Counted from the first letter of the stretch, positions 47,379 through 59,994 are shown. The stretch: DNA of 64,000 bases from Stictocephala bisonia (GCA_035578905.1 JAQJVL010000004.1:5065582-5129581), one strand, 5' to 3'. Notes: generated by a model not told the origin, from the sequence alone. Made by a program: numbers and translations.

Positions 47379-47572
47379 CAAATAGTGAATATAAGCACCA
47401 AACAATCAGTTCAATTGTTGAGAGATAACATTTTCATTAGAGAGCACTATCTGTTATGAGGAGACCTAGTGGCAAAAGGAAGAACTACAGCCATATACTA
47501 CTTAATCGCAGTACAACATTCTTCCCATAAGAGTTCAACCTATTTTGAACCGGTTTTGGCCCATGCCGCATC

Positions 47573-47870
47573 GCACCTCAGTGGTCTAGTGGATAGTCGC
47601 TGTCTCCTATGGCCATGAAGATGGCGAGGCCTGGGTTCGAATCCCAGTAGGGGTGCAAAGAGGTGACTGGTGCAATTGCGTTAGAACTGTTTTCCCGCGG
47701 GTACAGGCCTATAAGGCCCGACAAGCTTTAGGCTCATAGGTTAGAGAACAGTGTGGCAACATGACAAAATAGCTGTAGGATGCTTTTAATATAATGTTGA
47801 CTGTTTAGTCAACAGCACCGGTCATCGCAAGAGTTTTGCTTATTTTAAAAGTACTTGCTCTTACTTTTTT
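47573..47870 (+). mobile_element. tRNA-derived SINE
   Basis: The head 47573-47656 is tRNA-like. GCACCTC (47573-47579) can pair with GGGGTGC (47650-47656) as an acceptor stem. TGGTCTAGTGG is a good A box, GGTTCGAATCC a good B box, and CTGGG/CCCAG forms the T stem. The middle is too long and irregular for a normal tRNA (84 nt), which argues for a SINE head with an internal Pol III promoter. The body continues for roughly 200 bp; its 3' end is not certain. Confidence 0.65.
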
Positions 47871-50800
47871 TGTTTTTAATTAATTACATAGCTAATGGGT
47901 TAATATTTATTTATTTATTCATAAGATGCCGATCGTCAAGATATGGGCGAATATGGATTTCGAATGAGTGTGATAAGCGAATGTAGTCATTGTTACAAAC
48001 TAAGGCCGACTATACCTTAGAAAGTGTCATTAATTAATAGCCCAATGACAAATGAACAGCCGGTGGTTATCAGCTTAAATATTTTGTTATTGCCAAAAAA
48101 TAATATATTGCCACTTGAATTTAAATTTATATATTTCAACCTTCATACTAAAATAATATTAGCTAAATAGCTTTAATAATTACTATAGCTATATTACTAA
48201 TAGCAAAGCACACAACAACTTAGATTTAAAATGATTATTAATGAAGTTTACTAAACAATACTCTGGTTAATGTGACAGTATTATTTTTTAAAGTTAAGGG
48301 AAAATTATTTTTGCAGAGATTTAATTAATGACTATTTGCATAATTAACATTGCACAATGTCAGCAGGCTGATAGTAGTGCGGAAATGCCTTACTAAACAC
48401 ACAGGTAAAGGACTCTCCATACTGCCAATTTAAGTGTAAATGCAGTGTAGACATAATGGAGATCTGAGGTCATTTCTTAATACCTGAGAAAGGCAAGAGG
48501 TTTGCTTGGCCAGAAAAAAAAGAACATTTGAAAAATAAGGGCTCCACCGGTCCAAACCAAAGATCCATTATTTTTAAAAATATTTAATGACTCAAAGTAT
48601 AAACAAATGAGGCACCAGATTAAAATTTAGCTTCCCCAGAATCCATATACAAAGAGAAAAATATGTGACAGTATGTTGAAGGGATAGGAGCGAAACTTCC
48701 CTACTTACATCGTTTAAATAAAAAAATATGGTATTTAAATTAATGTCAAATATTCTTATAGAAAACATTAGAAATAAAACAAATGTGGTATGTTATGTTG
48801 ATTTTACTTAAGTACAAGTTTGGTTGCCTGTAACTGAAGAATTACATATAAAATGAAGGTTTAGTGGCTTAATTACTCAAGGAAATTACACATGAAACCA
48901 GTTTTATGGTTTGACTACTTGGAAAAAAATATAAATCAAGTCAATTGGCTTCATCTTCTGGAGGAAATTACATCTTATATATTGATTGACAACCAAACAA
49001 GATGTATTTGTTAACTTGAGGAATTAATAAATCAAGTGGCTTGTTTACATGATAAAATTACATATGCTACCCCATGGCAAGATACTGAATATGCTTGTTC
49101 TGACTAACTGAAAAATATAATTTTTTTTAAATTCAGAAATGAATTCTAACATATAATAGCCCTTTTGAAATGTAAACTCTACAAAAAAACAACTACTAAG
49201 TCTAATAAGGATTTTTGAGGTACGACCAACACTAACTGTGGATTTATCACAAACTACAAACAAGTAATAAAATAAAAACCAGTAAAAATGTCTTGATATT
49301 CCATATTGAACAGTTTACTATATCAGCTCCTCTCCTTTATATGAATGTACAAGTTTTTCTACAGTCCATGAAGAACACCATTTGTTAAAAAATATAAATA
49401 TACTGATGTCATGCAATGATGATCTAAGCCCAATTCTAGTTAAAAACCTTTACAAATAAAAGTAGACAGTACTTTTCAAAGCTTCAGTTTTTCTAAAAAC
49501 TGGAATCCAAATAAATTCACTGTTTTATACAATCCTACAGTATTTATATTCACCAGATTCTGCATAATATAATTTCATACTAAATACAAACTAAGACTAT
49601 AATATCCTAGGCTCCAAAGATGTGTGGACTAATTACAGTCTTAAACAATACAAAAAATACTACATCAGTATTAACATCAGGAATCTAACATACCAAGACC
49701 ACAAGATCTTAGATTTAAAATGTTGTGACTTTTTAATCCAAACATAATTCATTGCACACATTTTTAAAAGTTAAGGTCTTAGAGCAATATCACTGATCAC
49801 CAGAATCCAAAATGTAAACTGAACTTGTTTCCGTCCTTATTCAAAGATCTATTATACAGATTTCAAAGAATTCCTTAAGTTCCAATTTAAATTCAGTTGC
49901 ACTAATGTCATCGGGTCCAAAGGTTCCAATTCATACTAGATCCTGATCCGAGGCGATAAGAATTCTCCATTAAAAATGCCGATCCAAGCCCTACTGCAGT
50001 CTTGCTGATCCAAGCTACAAAAAAGCAAAATTTGTGAAAAGTTCCAATTCAAGCACTAAAACACTTCTCAGGAGCGGCGATCCATATTGTACTGCACTGC
50101 TTACAACATCAGACGGCCATCCAAAAATGTTCTCATTTTAAGCATATGCCAATAGTTCCAAGCAATTTGTTGTGTATTTACTTCACGAAGTTATCTTTTA
50201 AACTTTAATTATATATGACAGGAAGTCAAACAGTGAGAGTTCATTAGAACAAAAAACAATGTAGTCTATATGTCTAGTTTTCAACAAACGAGGCAAGTTG
50301 TTGATAAAATTAAATTACTTAATGCCTTCTTTCTAGTGTAACATTTATGTGTCATAAATATTGCAACAAAGTGTAAACTAGAAAATGTATATCCAGTCTT
50401 TATCCATAATTGGTCAAACAACACAATTTTGTCCATAATATTTTCTGCAGGAATAGTTAAAAACTTCTCCTTTTGCAGCAGGTATATCATCAATGTTCAA
50501 TAAAATTACAATTTGAATCCTTAGTCCAAATAAATAACCATAACTTTTGTCTTCTTACCATTAGTTTTTACAATAGTTTTCTTGGACGAATTGCAGAGCA
50601 GAATCCAGCACATGTACTGCCGGGAGTGGCAGACGTCTCATCTCCTAGTACGCAGCTTCTATTTCCTCACATCCAGTATTTCCCAGTTAGAATATTCAAG
50701 TCTTACATTAATTATTGGAGAAATTATATTTATGAAGTGTCAAACTTGTTTATTTGAAAAATGAATTTGAAATTAAATTTAACGATATTGATTACGGAAA

Positions 50801-51064
50801 CACCCTGCATTAAGCCAAATAATTATTCTTTTTTTTTAATTGTTAATACATGCCTAAGCGGGTAGTGTCTTAGACTTTAAAGTGATATATAAATGGCAAA
50901 TTGCAACGTTTCATCAGTAATTATATTTAACTAATCAGTACATCAACTGTCAGATGGAGGAGTTACAAAGATAATGACATTTTTAAAAAGATTCAAAATT
51001 CATGTTTCAAGACACTTAAAAGTCGGCAGAGATAGTAGCCATATTGGATTTATTCACATAAAAG
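47871..51064. other. AT-rich stretch, possibly intron or intergenic
   Basis: No gene with support. At 50560-50700 a GC-richer segment follows an acceptor-like TTGCAG (50595-50600), with open plus frames (QNPAHVLPGVADVSSPSTQL), but no donor or known motif. CAGGGTGTTTCC on the minus strand near 50797 looks like an isolated MITE end. Confidence 0.4.
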
Positions 51065-51335
51065 CAATAATAAATGTTGAAAAGCGCTGTGACTTAACGA
51101 TTTGTCAGAAAATTACAAGTGATTCATCTTTTTAAAATTCTGATTTTCATTTGGATTTTCATACAAATCATAAACTAAAATTTATTGTTTTTTATTTTTT
51201 AAAAAATCAATATTTTCTAAAAGTTAAAAAGTGGATCCTCTAGTAACTTTTAAACTCATTAAAACGATACAAAAAAAAATACTACCTTCTGACAAATCGT
51301 TAAATCACAGTGCTGTACTGCATTCAACATTGCTC
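51065..51335. mobile_element. Small MITE with ~45-bp inverted repeats
   Basis: GCGCTGTGACTTAACGATTT (51084-51103), continuing GTCAGAA, is mirrored by TTCTGACAAATCGTTAAATC and ACAGTGCTGT (51284-51315). The pairing extends weakly outward through GTTGAA/TTCAAC words. AT-rich centre, no coding. No target duplication fixed. Confidence 0.6.
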
Positions 51336-54300
51336 TTTGAGATTAAATTCAAAATTGTGACTTCATTTGTAGACTCTTAATAATGTTTTCTGTATACTTG
51401 AAATTTATCAAACCATAAAATCATTTTCAAACTTTCAAGTTAACAATGTATCTAGATTTTGAATACTATGTGAACACTTCATAAAATACTGCTGATTAAC
51501 TCTTCAACATAGCTTGAGAACCAGTTTTATTTCTTTTATTTTTAAGAATAATTATTTTGTTTAGTTTATTTTTAGTCTAAGATTTTTTTCTAATGTCTTT
51601 CCTACTCTGCCATATACGTTTGTAACACATTGAGTAAGAAGTGAGTGATATGATATAAGCAAATCAATAATGAAGTTTCTCAAATGACTCAAGTGTAATG
51701 GTTTGGTCCTATCTTAATGCTTTATAATACCAGCTGATTTGTTTATGTATGTCGTATTCTATAGTTTTTTAAATGGAAAGAAAAAAAATTATATATGTAT
51801 ATCCCAAAATTGGAATGACAAAAGCGTGTTATTAGTTTATTATTATAGGTTTTATTGAACGTATTTTTTTACATGAGGACCAATGTCATAGAAGTGAAAT
51901 ATCTCTTTTCATTAACATTTCTTTTATCTTCTTTTTATCCATTTATTCTTATAAAAAATATTATAACATTTACAACAGTCAGAACAATATTTAAGTACAT
52001 TTTTACTACCACTCCAAAATGATCCACAGTAAAAAATTAACTGAAATTTTATTAATAAATAGTGTAGTAAAAAATAAATAGTGAGTTATTTATGCCTGTG
52101 GGATAGTTACCTTCTCATTTAGTTTGACTGCGCAGTTCTCAACCACTACCTTTGACATAATTTCTATGAAAAACTCTTTTCCCAAATATTTTAAAATATG
52201 TGTAGTATTTATGAAAGTATCAGGAGTTTATCTAAGAGATTGTAATGGTTTGAGTGTGGCGTGAATGGATGTCTTTCAGTATTTAGTACAGAGGAGGATT
52301 AAGGTCCGTGACAGAAAATGACTCGTATGTGTTGTATTTATGGTGGGTGTCAGGAGTTTATCTACGAGATTTTAATGAGTCTTGTGTATGAAATATGTAT
52401 GGAGAAACTTCTACTTTAGAAATGAGAAAACATAAATCTCAACATAGCAGTAAAAAAATTAGTTTATTTATGACTATATGAATTATTATTATTATTTTAA
52501 AAATCAGTTTTAAAAATGCCAACATTATGACAGTTGAAGTCTAAGACACTCCTGATTTGTTAATTGAGAATCTTGTTTATAAGTGCAATTGATACAAACT
52601 GTTTTGTCAAATATAATTGCTGTTTAACTTGTTTAATTAATATAGATACATGCCAGATAATTGAATGGGCCAGATATTAAGTAGTCTTCATAATAGGTAA
52701 AAATTCTAGCTTAAACATGTTTTTCAAGAAAGCAATGGTACTGTATTATATGGTATTTGTAAATATTTCAGGAATTTTAAGTGAACACATTACTTTGAAA
52801 GAAAACTGACAAGTAAAATCCAATATTTGCTTGTTGAATTCTACAGTTGTAAAAGCAATTAATTGTTGGTATAAAAATTCACTTTTTTGATTCACACAGT
52901 CTTTTGACTATCCAACACTTCCATTGGTAAGAGAATCCTCTTCTTATCCAGATATCAATCCTGTCCAAAGAGGAATCCTCTTCCAATATGTTCCATAGTA
53001 TGCTCTTTTATCTGACTCTACGTGGATTAAATCTTTATTCCATGAAATAAATCTTTAAATCCATGGAGAAAAAAAAAGATCCTCTGACGAGAAAGGATCC
53101 TCTTGGAGGTGGGAAAGGAATCCAGAAGGAATCTCCAAGGCATCCATTTGAACAATCCATTGTGTGATAGATCCTTAGAGCACTCAAAAAAAAGAAAAGA
53201 AAAAAAGACCAATTGAGTAAATCATTTAGTAAGGCTCTAATATGTCCTTTTTCTGTAGCCTTACATCTGCAAAGAGCAATTGGTGTCAATTATAAGTTTC
53301 TATTGCTCATCCAAATTAAATGGCAATGCTTTTCACATGGAAGGAGTTTAACTGAATAAAGTAAATAATAAAAATGTGAATTTTCTCTTTGGTTAGTGAA
53401 AATCTAGCCACATCTTTTGTGATTAACGAAAATAATGATAAAAGAACAATTTTAATTTAATATTTACAGAATATATCTCCCTTCAAATATGCAAGTGATG
53501 ATTAATGAAATTTTGTGATTAAAGAGAAGTGATGACTTGTATAAGACGGATGATGACCTGGTCAAAAACTTAATGAATACATACAACTGCCATACAATTT
53601 GTGACATATTGGTTAATAATGATCCCATCCACCGTTCAATAATACATAACTCTTGAATGGCTCACATTGTATGTACCAGAAACAGACATATTTTGTTTGT
53701 AGCTTCTACTGAAACACAAATGATACTGATGGACTGTAGCTTCCTTATCACACATACAATATTAACAGCCCCTCCCCATCACCTACACACCCTCAATATT
53801 GATGATGCTCCCATTTAAACATGACAATGATGTGTGGAGCCATTATATTTGTTAGAATGTTAGAGCAATGGGAACAATAATTTTTAAAATGAAAGTATGA
53901 CCATCCTAAAAATATCATAATGAAAAATTAACTAAAAATATTCTAGGCCTTAGTTGTATTTAATTCTTTAACTAAAGTAAATTTAATTTCTGAGAAAAAT
54001 TATCAAATGGAGTATGTATAAATATATTTAATTTTTGGCTCTTTTATCTAAATTTAAAGATGTACAAAATATACTTAACTTTGATCATTTCCTTGACATA
54101 AGTTAGAGTATAAACTATGTTAAGGAACTCTGTAGCAGCAATATTGTGCCCAAGTTATTTCATGAGCCTTTTCTTGAAATCATTTTAAATCCCCTCCCTC
54201 AACTACCACTTTCATTTATTGAGATGCCAGATTTCATGGTACCGGTAACTAAAAAATTTCTCTTGTTGAAGTATTTGTGAACTTGAATCCACGGATCCTA

Positions 54301-55924
54301 ACTACTTACTATCGTTTTGGTACTAAACCTAGTAATTTTTTTAAATGAAAGTACTAGTCTAATACAACATGATAAGAAGTGGCTAGATTTTGGCACTTTA
54401 TAGGAACAAGAGTCATTGTAAATAAAAAAAAAAACTTCTGTGTGATTGGTTAATGAAACAATGCACTGTCCAAGTTGAGTTGTCCGTAGCGATCCTTCAT
54501 TCCTTACATGGATTGTACTCCTTGAAGAAAGGCTGATCCTTTTTTTAAAGAATGCTTTATTTATTTAGGTACAAACAACATATGCTTGCTTAAATCTATA
54601 AAATCTTACTTTCTAAACTTGAAAGAAATCACAAGTTGTCTCGTCAAATTGTATATATACACAAGAAATGCATCAAAGTACCTATATTCACAATAATTAA
54701 ACTAATTTTGTGTAGATTAAACAAAAAAATACAAGAGTACATCAATTCCACAAGTAAAATCTTTAAGCAGTTCTTCCAAAATTGCCTCCATCAAATCAAT
54801 TATCTAAGTAATTGAATAATCATGAATATTAAGTTAGGCATTTCACAAAACTTAGTACTATACGCTTTGTTCATATTTTGTATGACCATTTTTCTGAATT
54901 TGTAATAAATTTAACCAAACATAGAATTTTTTGAACTGGTAGCCATTACATCAACTGTATTAACTTAAAAATAATATTTTTCTGTATAAATTGGATTTAC
55001 ATGTAAGCTTTTGTTTGTTTTACATATTATCTTTTTAGGACAGGTTAAGAAGACAAACATGACCTATGCAAAACAAAATTGTAAATAAAAACACAATTAA
55101 ATACTTTAGTAGCAATGAACTATTAACCCAAAAAGAAAACAATTAGAAATTTTTCTGAAATACAAGATAACAGAAAAAATAGTAACCATGTAAAATAATA
55201 GAAAGTGCAAATAGAAAAAAACTGTATAAAAATATCTAAAACCTATACTGCTATGAATAACTTCTTATTCTAAACTAAAGAAACCTGCAACAATTGAAAA
55301 AAAAATCATAGCTCAGTCAAATCATTGCAAGACTGCTGTTTTACTCAATGTTTCAACACATTGTCATGAAAGAAACAACAGAGATTTAGTTAAGACATAT
55401 TTTACAGGAGGCAGACTAATTAACAAATGTTAAGAATAAGATAACACACAGAAAACAAGGCAATACACATCTTACAGTAGAGACGCATTATCAGTAGTTA
55501 GTTTAAGCATACCTAAAAACTTTTACTTGAAGTAAACATCTTCCGTTCTATGTTGAAAAAAGCAGTTGTAATTTCAAAATACAGAATAATATAAGGATAA
55601 TCGATAAAATAACTAAACTAGATAAATTAATAAACACAGAAATATTCTACTGACATTTTAGGAAATCATATTAATTGTGATATCTTGTTAGATAGAGCAG
55701 TCCTGTTTCTTCCATGACAATATTTTTATAATTTGTTACGATGAGAGAAAAGACATTGAGCAGTAATATGTAGATAAAAAGAACCATTAAAAGTAACCAT
55801 TATAAACAAATTTTAAAAATTACACAGTAAGCTAAAGGTTAAAGTCAACTGAAATCTCACAATCGTCCACAGAACGTTATTGTTATTTTACATTCTTCTT
55901 ACTTTTAAGGAATCTTACAGTAAT
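51336..55924. other. AT-rich stretch downstream of the SF2 stop
   Basis: The part just below 55924 must hold the SF2 3' UTR (minus strand); several TTTATT words (AATAAA on the minus strand) are present but no single poly(A) site can be chosen. At 52920-53110 several ATCCTCTT words repeat irregularly. No other gene is seen. Confidence 0.5.
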
Positions 55925-56107
55925 TCAGGAACGGGACCTGGAGCGTGAATAGTTGCGACGAACAGGTGAGTAGGTAGGGGAGCCACGGCGGCGAGGGGAG
56001 TAGCTGCGGCTGCGAGAATGACCTCGATCCAAACTACCATGGTCTGCACTGCTCCGACCTCCACTTCCGTTGTAATCCTCTTTCACACGGATATAAGAAG
56101 TCTCACC
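55925..56107 (-). CDS. SF2: Last coding exon of splicing factor SF2 (SRSF1 homologue)
   Basis: Minus-strand exon opened by the acceptor TTAATTATTGGCAG at 56108-56121. It reads [20 protein letters not shown], then [29 protein letters not shown] and finally SRSRSRS before the stop. GETxYIRVK is the last beta strand of the second RRM of SRSF1-type SR proteins. RSYSPRR.GSP.YSP followed by an RS tail is the characteristic SRSF1 C terminus, and the exon starts at the same HE|GET position as in vertebrates, as I recall. SF2 binds exonic enhancers and drives constitutive and alternative splicing in the nucleus; the RS tail is phosphorylated by SR kinases. The RS domain here is short (~40 residues). 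Upstream RRM exons were not found up to 64000, so the intron is longer than ~7.9 kb or the order is broken. Confidence 0.85.
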   Translation of the reverse strand, partial: GETSYIRVKEDYNGSGGRSSADHGSLDRGHSRSRSYSPRRRGSPTYSPVRRNYSRSRSRS

Positions 56108-56108
56108 C

Positions 56109-56245
56109 TGCCAATAATTAATTAAATAGGACAATTCAAACCAGGTGTTTTATGACTGAATATTCCAATTTTCATATGCCAATAATTAATTAAATATAGG
56201 ACAATTCAAACCAGGTGTTTTATGACTGAATATTCCAATTTTCAT
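56109..56245. repeat. Tandem duplication (68-bp period) next to the SF2 splice acceptor
   Basis: 56109-56176 is repeated almost exactly at 56177-56245; TGCCAATAATTAATTAAATA starts both copies. The copy touching the exon supplies the real acceptor AG. In the other copy the same place reads GGCAT, so it lacks the AG and should not act as a second acceptor. Confidence 0.9.
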
Positions 56246-56820
56246 ATAAGTAGAATCGTCCAATTGCTGGACAGCAAGGATTTCTTATTTCTTAAAAATT
56301 GATTTATTTCTAAAATTTTTTAAATTTCCTTTAATATCATGTGAAATTAACAATGTAGATAAAGCTATTATTTAATAAAAGCTCCAGTTTTAAACAAATT
56401 AAGACATTTGCACATTGAACATGAATATAATTGTTAACCAAGAATCAATTAATTTATTGATTAGGTATCAGCTTTATAAGTTCACTAATTTTGAATATGT
56501 TTACATTTACACTGTGAGAAAATGACAATGAAATTAAATAAAATAAAAAGTGGAACATTGTTTCAAAGTTCCAATTACAATATAAAATTGTATTATCAGT
56601 TAATATATAGGACATAAAGGAGAATTCAATATTTAAAATTTTAGGACTACTATGTAGAAATCTTAGAATTATTTCTATATGCAACTTGTAATTCAAGGAG
56701 AAGGGAGCTGTGTATAAGACCAGATCAGATAGCTCTATGATTGTGAGACTCCTCGCATCTTCCTCACCTTACTATCAGATATAATCAATGCCAAACTAGT
56801 ATGACGAAGACTATGTAAAA
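56246..56820. other. SF2 intron, unassigned
   Basis: AT-rich sequence upstream of the SF2 terminal exon. An 80-codon frame at 56454-56696 (minus) has no motif. No RRM exon is recognisable. Confidence 0.45.
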
Positions 56821-56825
56821 AACAA

Positions 56826-57595
56826 CAGGGTGTCCAGTAATCCTCCTTAAACAAATTCCCTGACTTTTCCCTGACCAACCCGCGATTTCATACAAAATTT
56901 CCCTGACCACAAATCGACATAGTTACATATACGTCTATTTAACTTAGTAGTAATATTATGTACTACCATGTACATACATTATGTTATTTATTCACAGTCA
57001 ATTACAATTATTAATAACCGAAATATATTTTTATTGATAACCGTAATAACTAAATTCAAAACTACTACCGACAATAATTATTCTTTTTAAACTACTTTAT
57101 AAAAGTAGAGTTAGAATTTAAAAAATATTTATAATTAGACTTGAGTAAAAAACAAACATACCTTTTATTCTATTGTTAAATTATGACAATTTTCAATGCC
57201 TTAAAAAAGCTTAAAAAATGGCGCAAAATTATAATTTCCCCAAAACCAGCATACATTTTAGGTTTATGACTTATTTAACAAGTATTAATCAGAACATTAT
57301 TTCAGTAAGTTTTGAACTTTTAGCGATATTAAACTAGTTGTATGAGGTCGAACAAGCATAAGCACAGGAATTAAATAGCTTTTCATAATTTAGAATATTA
57401 AATGGCATGTAAAATTAACATTTAGTACTGAAAAAAGTAAAGGATTTTTTGTAGCGCACCCAAGTATATAGTGACTATAACAAATCACAACAGACTGGTG
57501 TTCTTGTTAAAATTTTCCAGGTTTTGTTTCAAAGTCCCTGATTTTTCCCTGACTTTTCCAGGTTTTCCCTATTTTCCCTGTTGCTGGACACCCTG
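56826..57595. mobile_element. MITE with CAGGGTGTCCAG ends and AACAA duplication
   Basis: The left end CAGGGTGTCCAGTAA mirrors the right end TTGCTGGACACCCTG. AACAA flanks both sides (56821-56825 and 57596-57600), a 5-bp duplication. Subterminal TTCCCTGACTTTTCCCTGAC-type words occur on both sides (56857-56915 and 57535-57585), in inverse orientation. The 770-bp interior has no coding. The superfamily is left open. Confidence 0.75.
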
Positions 57596-57678
57596 AACAA
57601 TAACCTAAGATGTGAATTGATCAGTTACATTAATTTTGAACTGTATCATAATCAAAAGACATAATACACAGCATGCCT

Positions 57679-57800
57679 TAAGCCTTTCACTGCCAGGAAA
57701 TTATGTGTAGGGATCACCACAGCTCCAGCCGTTTTCGTGCCAACCAGGCCAGAGGAATAATGCTGCGTGTGTGCTAGAACGCCCAGCACTTTTTGCCGTT
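57679..57800 (+). mobile_element. TTAA-type element end, partner unclear
   Basis: TTAAGCCTTTCACTGCCAGG near 57679 resembles the C-C-T-T starts of the neighbouring TTAA elements. A CTGGCAGTGTAG word on the opposite sense near 58271 could be its other side, with the element at 58064 interleaved or nested. Unresolved. Confidence 0.35.
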
Positions 57801-57823
57801 TTCGTACCTGTACACTAACTACT

Positions 57824-57997
57824 GTCATTCTGTTATTTTTTATGGTAGAACAGTGTTTTTGGAACCATTTTATTCACGATAAAAGCGGCAACATTTTAGT
57901 ATGTTATAAAGTCATTCTGTTATTTTTTATGGTAGAATAGTGTTTTTGGGACCATTTTATTCACAATAAAAGCGGCAACATTTTAGTATGTTATAAA
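57824..57997 (+). repeat. 87-bp tandem duplication
   Basis: GTCATTCTGTTATTTTTTAT starts at 57824 and again at 57911. The two 87-bp copies differ at only a few positions, so the duplication is recent. Confidence 0.9.
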
Positions 57998-58063
57998 GTA
58001 AAAACTTTCTTCTTCTAACATAGTAACATTAAACTCAATAATGTAAAAAATAATTCCTTTTAA

Positions 58064-58857
58064 CCCTTATCACGCCATAAGCGCATATATTGACTTTGCT
58101 CTCAACACTGTAAGACCATATACGTGTAATAATTAAAAAAATAATATTTTCTAAATAATGTTTCTAATTTAATTCGGTAGTGTGATTGGGTGGTGACTCA
58201 TGAGAGCCATATTGTGCGGTTCCTGACCTTTTGTTGGCCTGTCAATCATTACAAGACTGGTTTTTGTCTGGCAGTGTAGATATCCGCTGCACCGCCCAAA
58301 GCCACAAGCGCATATACACGCAGCTACTGTTGAACAGAGCGGTTATCATTGTCCGCCGCCTCCCTTCTTTGAAACTGTGTATTTAGTTGTTTTTATCATT
58401 ACTTCAGTTTAATATATGTTAGTAATTTTTCAGTTTTAAGTGTCAATATGAATAATCCAGTTAATTCTGATTTTGAGCAAGGTGTATTAAATACATCGTA
58501 TTCAAGTACTATATGTATTTACTTATTTTTTATTATATGTGTTATGTGCAGGCCCATAAGTAAATGTACTCAATTATACATATTTTATTAATAGTAATAA
58601 TATTTTGTATTGATTCATACTGTATAAGTGATCTATTCCTGAGGCTTACTTTCAAGTAAAAGTTCTCTTATTTACAAATTCATATATAAGGAAAAAAGCT
58701 AAAGTAAGCTATTAAAAGTTTCAAAATGTTATTATATCTTTTATTTTCCTGTACAGAACAAGGAAAATATGAGCAACTAGAAAATATCAGTTTGATTTTT
58801 TTACAATAAATTAGCGCTTAGTTTAAAATAGGCATTGTAAAAATGGCGCTTTAAGGA
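58064..58857. mobile_element. piggyBac-like MITE
   Basis: TTAA (58060-58063) precedes CCCTTATCACGCC; on the right, GGCGCTTTAAGGA ends at 58857 before TTAA (58858-58861). The ends are imperfect inverted repeats, and AAGCGCATATA words recur near 58079 and 58307. TTAA plus a CCC start points to piggyBac. There is no transposase. Confidence 0.6.
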
Positions 58858-59029
58858 TTAACTTTCTTTTTAAATTTCAACCCCTAAAACATAGTCTAAA
58901 TTTAATTGAAATCAAAACTGTCTAAATTGCATTTAGAAATAACATTTGATTATTGATTCGTGAGTTTATAACGACTTTTTAACCGTTATGTACTTAATAA
59001 GAATAATTCCTCTGTTCTGTTAATTTTAA

Positions 59030-59994
59030 CCCTTCCTGGGCGTTTAACGAAATGATCTGCCAAACTTTACAAAATAAAATTATGCTCTGCGGGCGGAATG
59101 AATAGATTATCTGCATACTATTTTTAGCGGTCTGGAAGAATGACGGACCTGTCCGTCAAGATGGGCGCTGACTGACACGAGCGAAGTTATTTGGCTTATC
59201 TCTTCCATTCTTCCTCCCCACTGTAACAATCTCCATGCCCTGTCTCCATTACCCGAGGTGCTGGATTGGAGGAAATGATGAGTTTTTTACAAGCCAACCT
59301 CAATCATAGTATTGAGACCTCTACTATACTAGCTAGAACTATAAGAGATAGAGGGTTTAATGTTGCTCTGATTCAGGAACCGTGAATTCAGAATAACTGT
59401 ATCAACGATCTTAACATTCCTACATATAGCTTCTATGGGAGATCGGGTGGGCTGAAACCGCGGGCGGCCATTTTAGTTGCAGGCGTAGATAGTTGGCTCA
59501 TACCGGAATCCTGTGGAGGAGATGTGGTTGCAGTGGCAATTAAACTGCAGGAAGGTAATGGTGTGGGGAGGAAACTGGTGGTTGCATCGGTATACCTCCC
59601 ATACGATAGGACGATCCTCCCACCATCAAGAGAGATGGTGGCGTTGGTGGATTACTGCCGGAGTGGGAACCTTGAGCTAGTGGTCGGCTGCGACTCCAAT
59701 TCTCACAATGAGGTTTGGGGAAGCAGTGACACGAACGAGAGGGGCCTTGCTCTTGCAGAATACCTGGGAGGGACCGACCTTTCATGACCCGCCAGGGCGT
59801 TTGACGTAATTATCCGCCGACAATATTTTATTAAATGTAATACTAAAAAAATTTTTAGAATGTAAAATATATCGTTTTAAGGTTATTAGATGGGTTTCCA
59901 ACAAATTAGAATGAAAAATTAAAAAGAAAATTTGTTTACCCCAACCACTACTTAATTCCGCCCAGACTGTAAACTGGGTTCAGCCCAGGAAGGG
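59030..59994. mobile_element. piggyBac-like MITE enclosing a LINE endonuclease relic
   Basis: TTAA (59026-59029) precedes CCCTTCCTGGGCG. The right end is GCCCAGGAAGGG, ending at 59994 and followed by TTAT, one change from TTAA. The 12-bp termini are perfect inverted repeats. Subterminal GGGCGTTTRACG words occur near 59039 and 59795, and CGGGCGGAA/TTCCGCCC near 59090 and 59957. The centre (59278-59787) is a LINE endonuclease fragment on the plus strand. Confidence 0.7.
59278..59787 (+). pseudogene. LINE apurinic endonuclease domain, truncated
   Basis: The plus frame MSFLQANLNHSIETSTILAR, then GFNVALIQEP, a TGA, SFYGRSGGLKPRAAILV, VVAVAIKLQEG, VVASVYLPYD, LELVVGCDSNSHNEVWGSSD and TNERGLALAEYLGGTDLS. 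This is the start of ORF2 of an R1/Jockey-clade LINE. The exonuclease-endonuclease-phosphatase residues are visible: Asn in QANLNH, Glu in QEP, and the Asp/Asn pair in GCDSNSHN. One in-frame TGA follows QEP. The polymerase is absent, and the fragment is cut at both ends by the surrounding TTAA element. Confidence 0.85.

Noticed and set aside
47573..47656. A functional tRNA gene
   Set aside because: The acceptor and T arms fit, but the D/anticodon region is irregular and the total is 84 nt with two unpaired bases before the 3' stem. A SINE head is more likely.
50473..50764. Exon in the GC-richer patch near 50600
   Set aside because: An acceptor-like AG exists but no donor, two frames are equally open, and neither resembles a known protein.
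53027..53289. 84-codon minus-strand frame
   Set aside because: Phe-rich, from purine/pyrimidine-biased DNA with repeated ATCCTCTT words. No domain.
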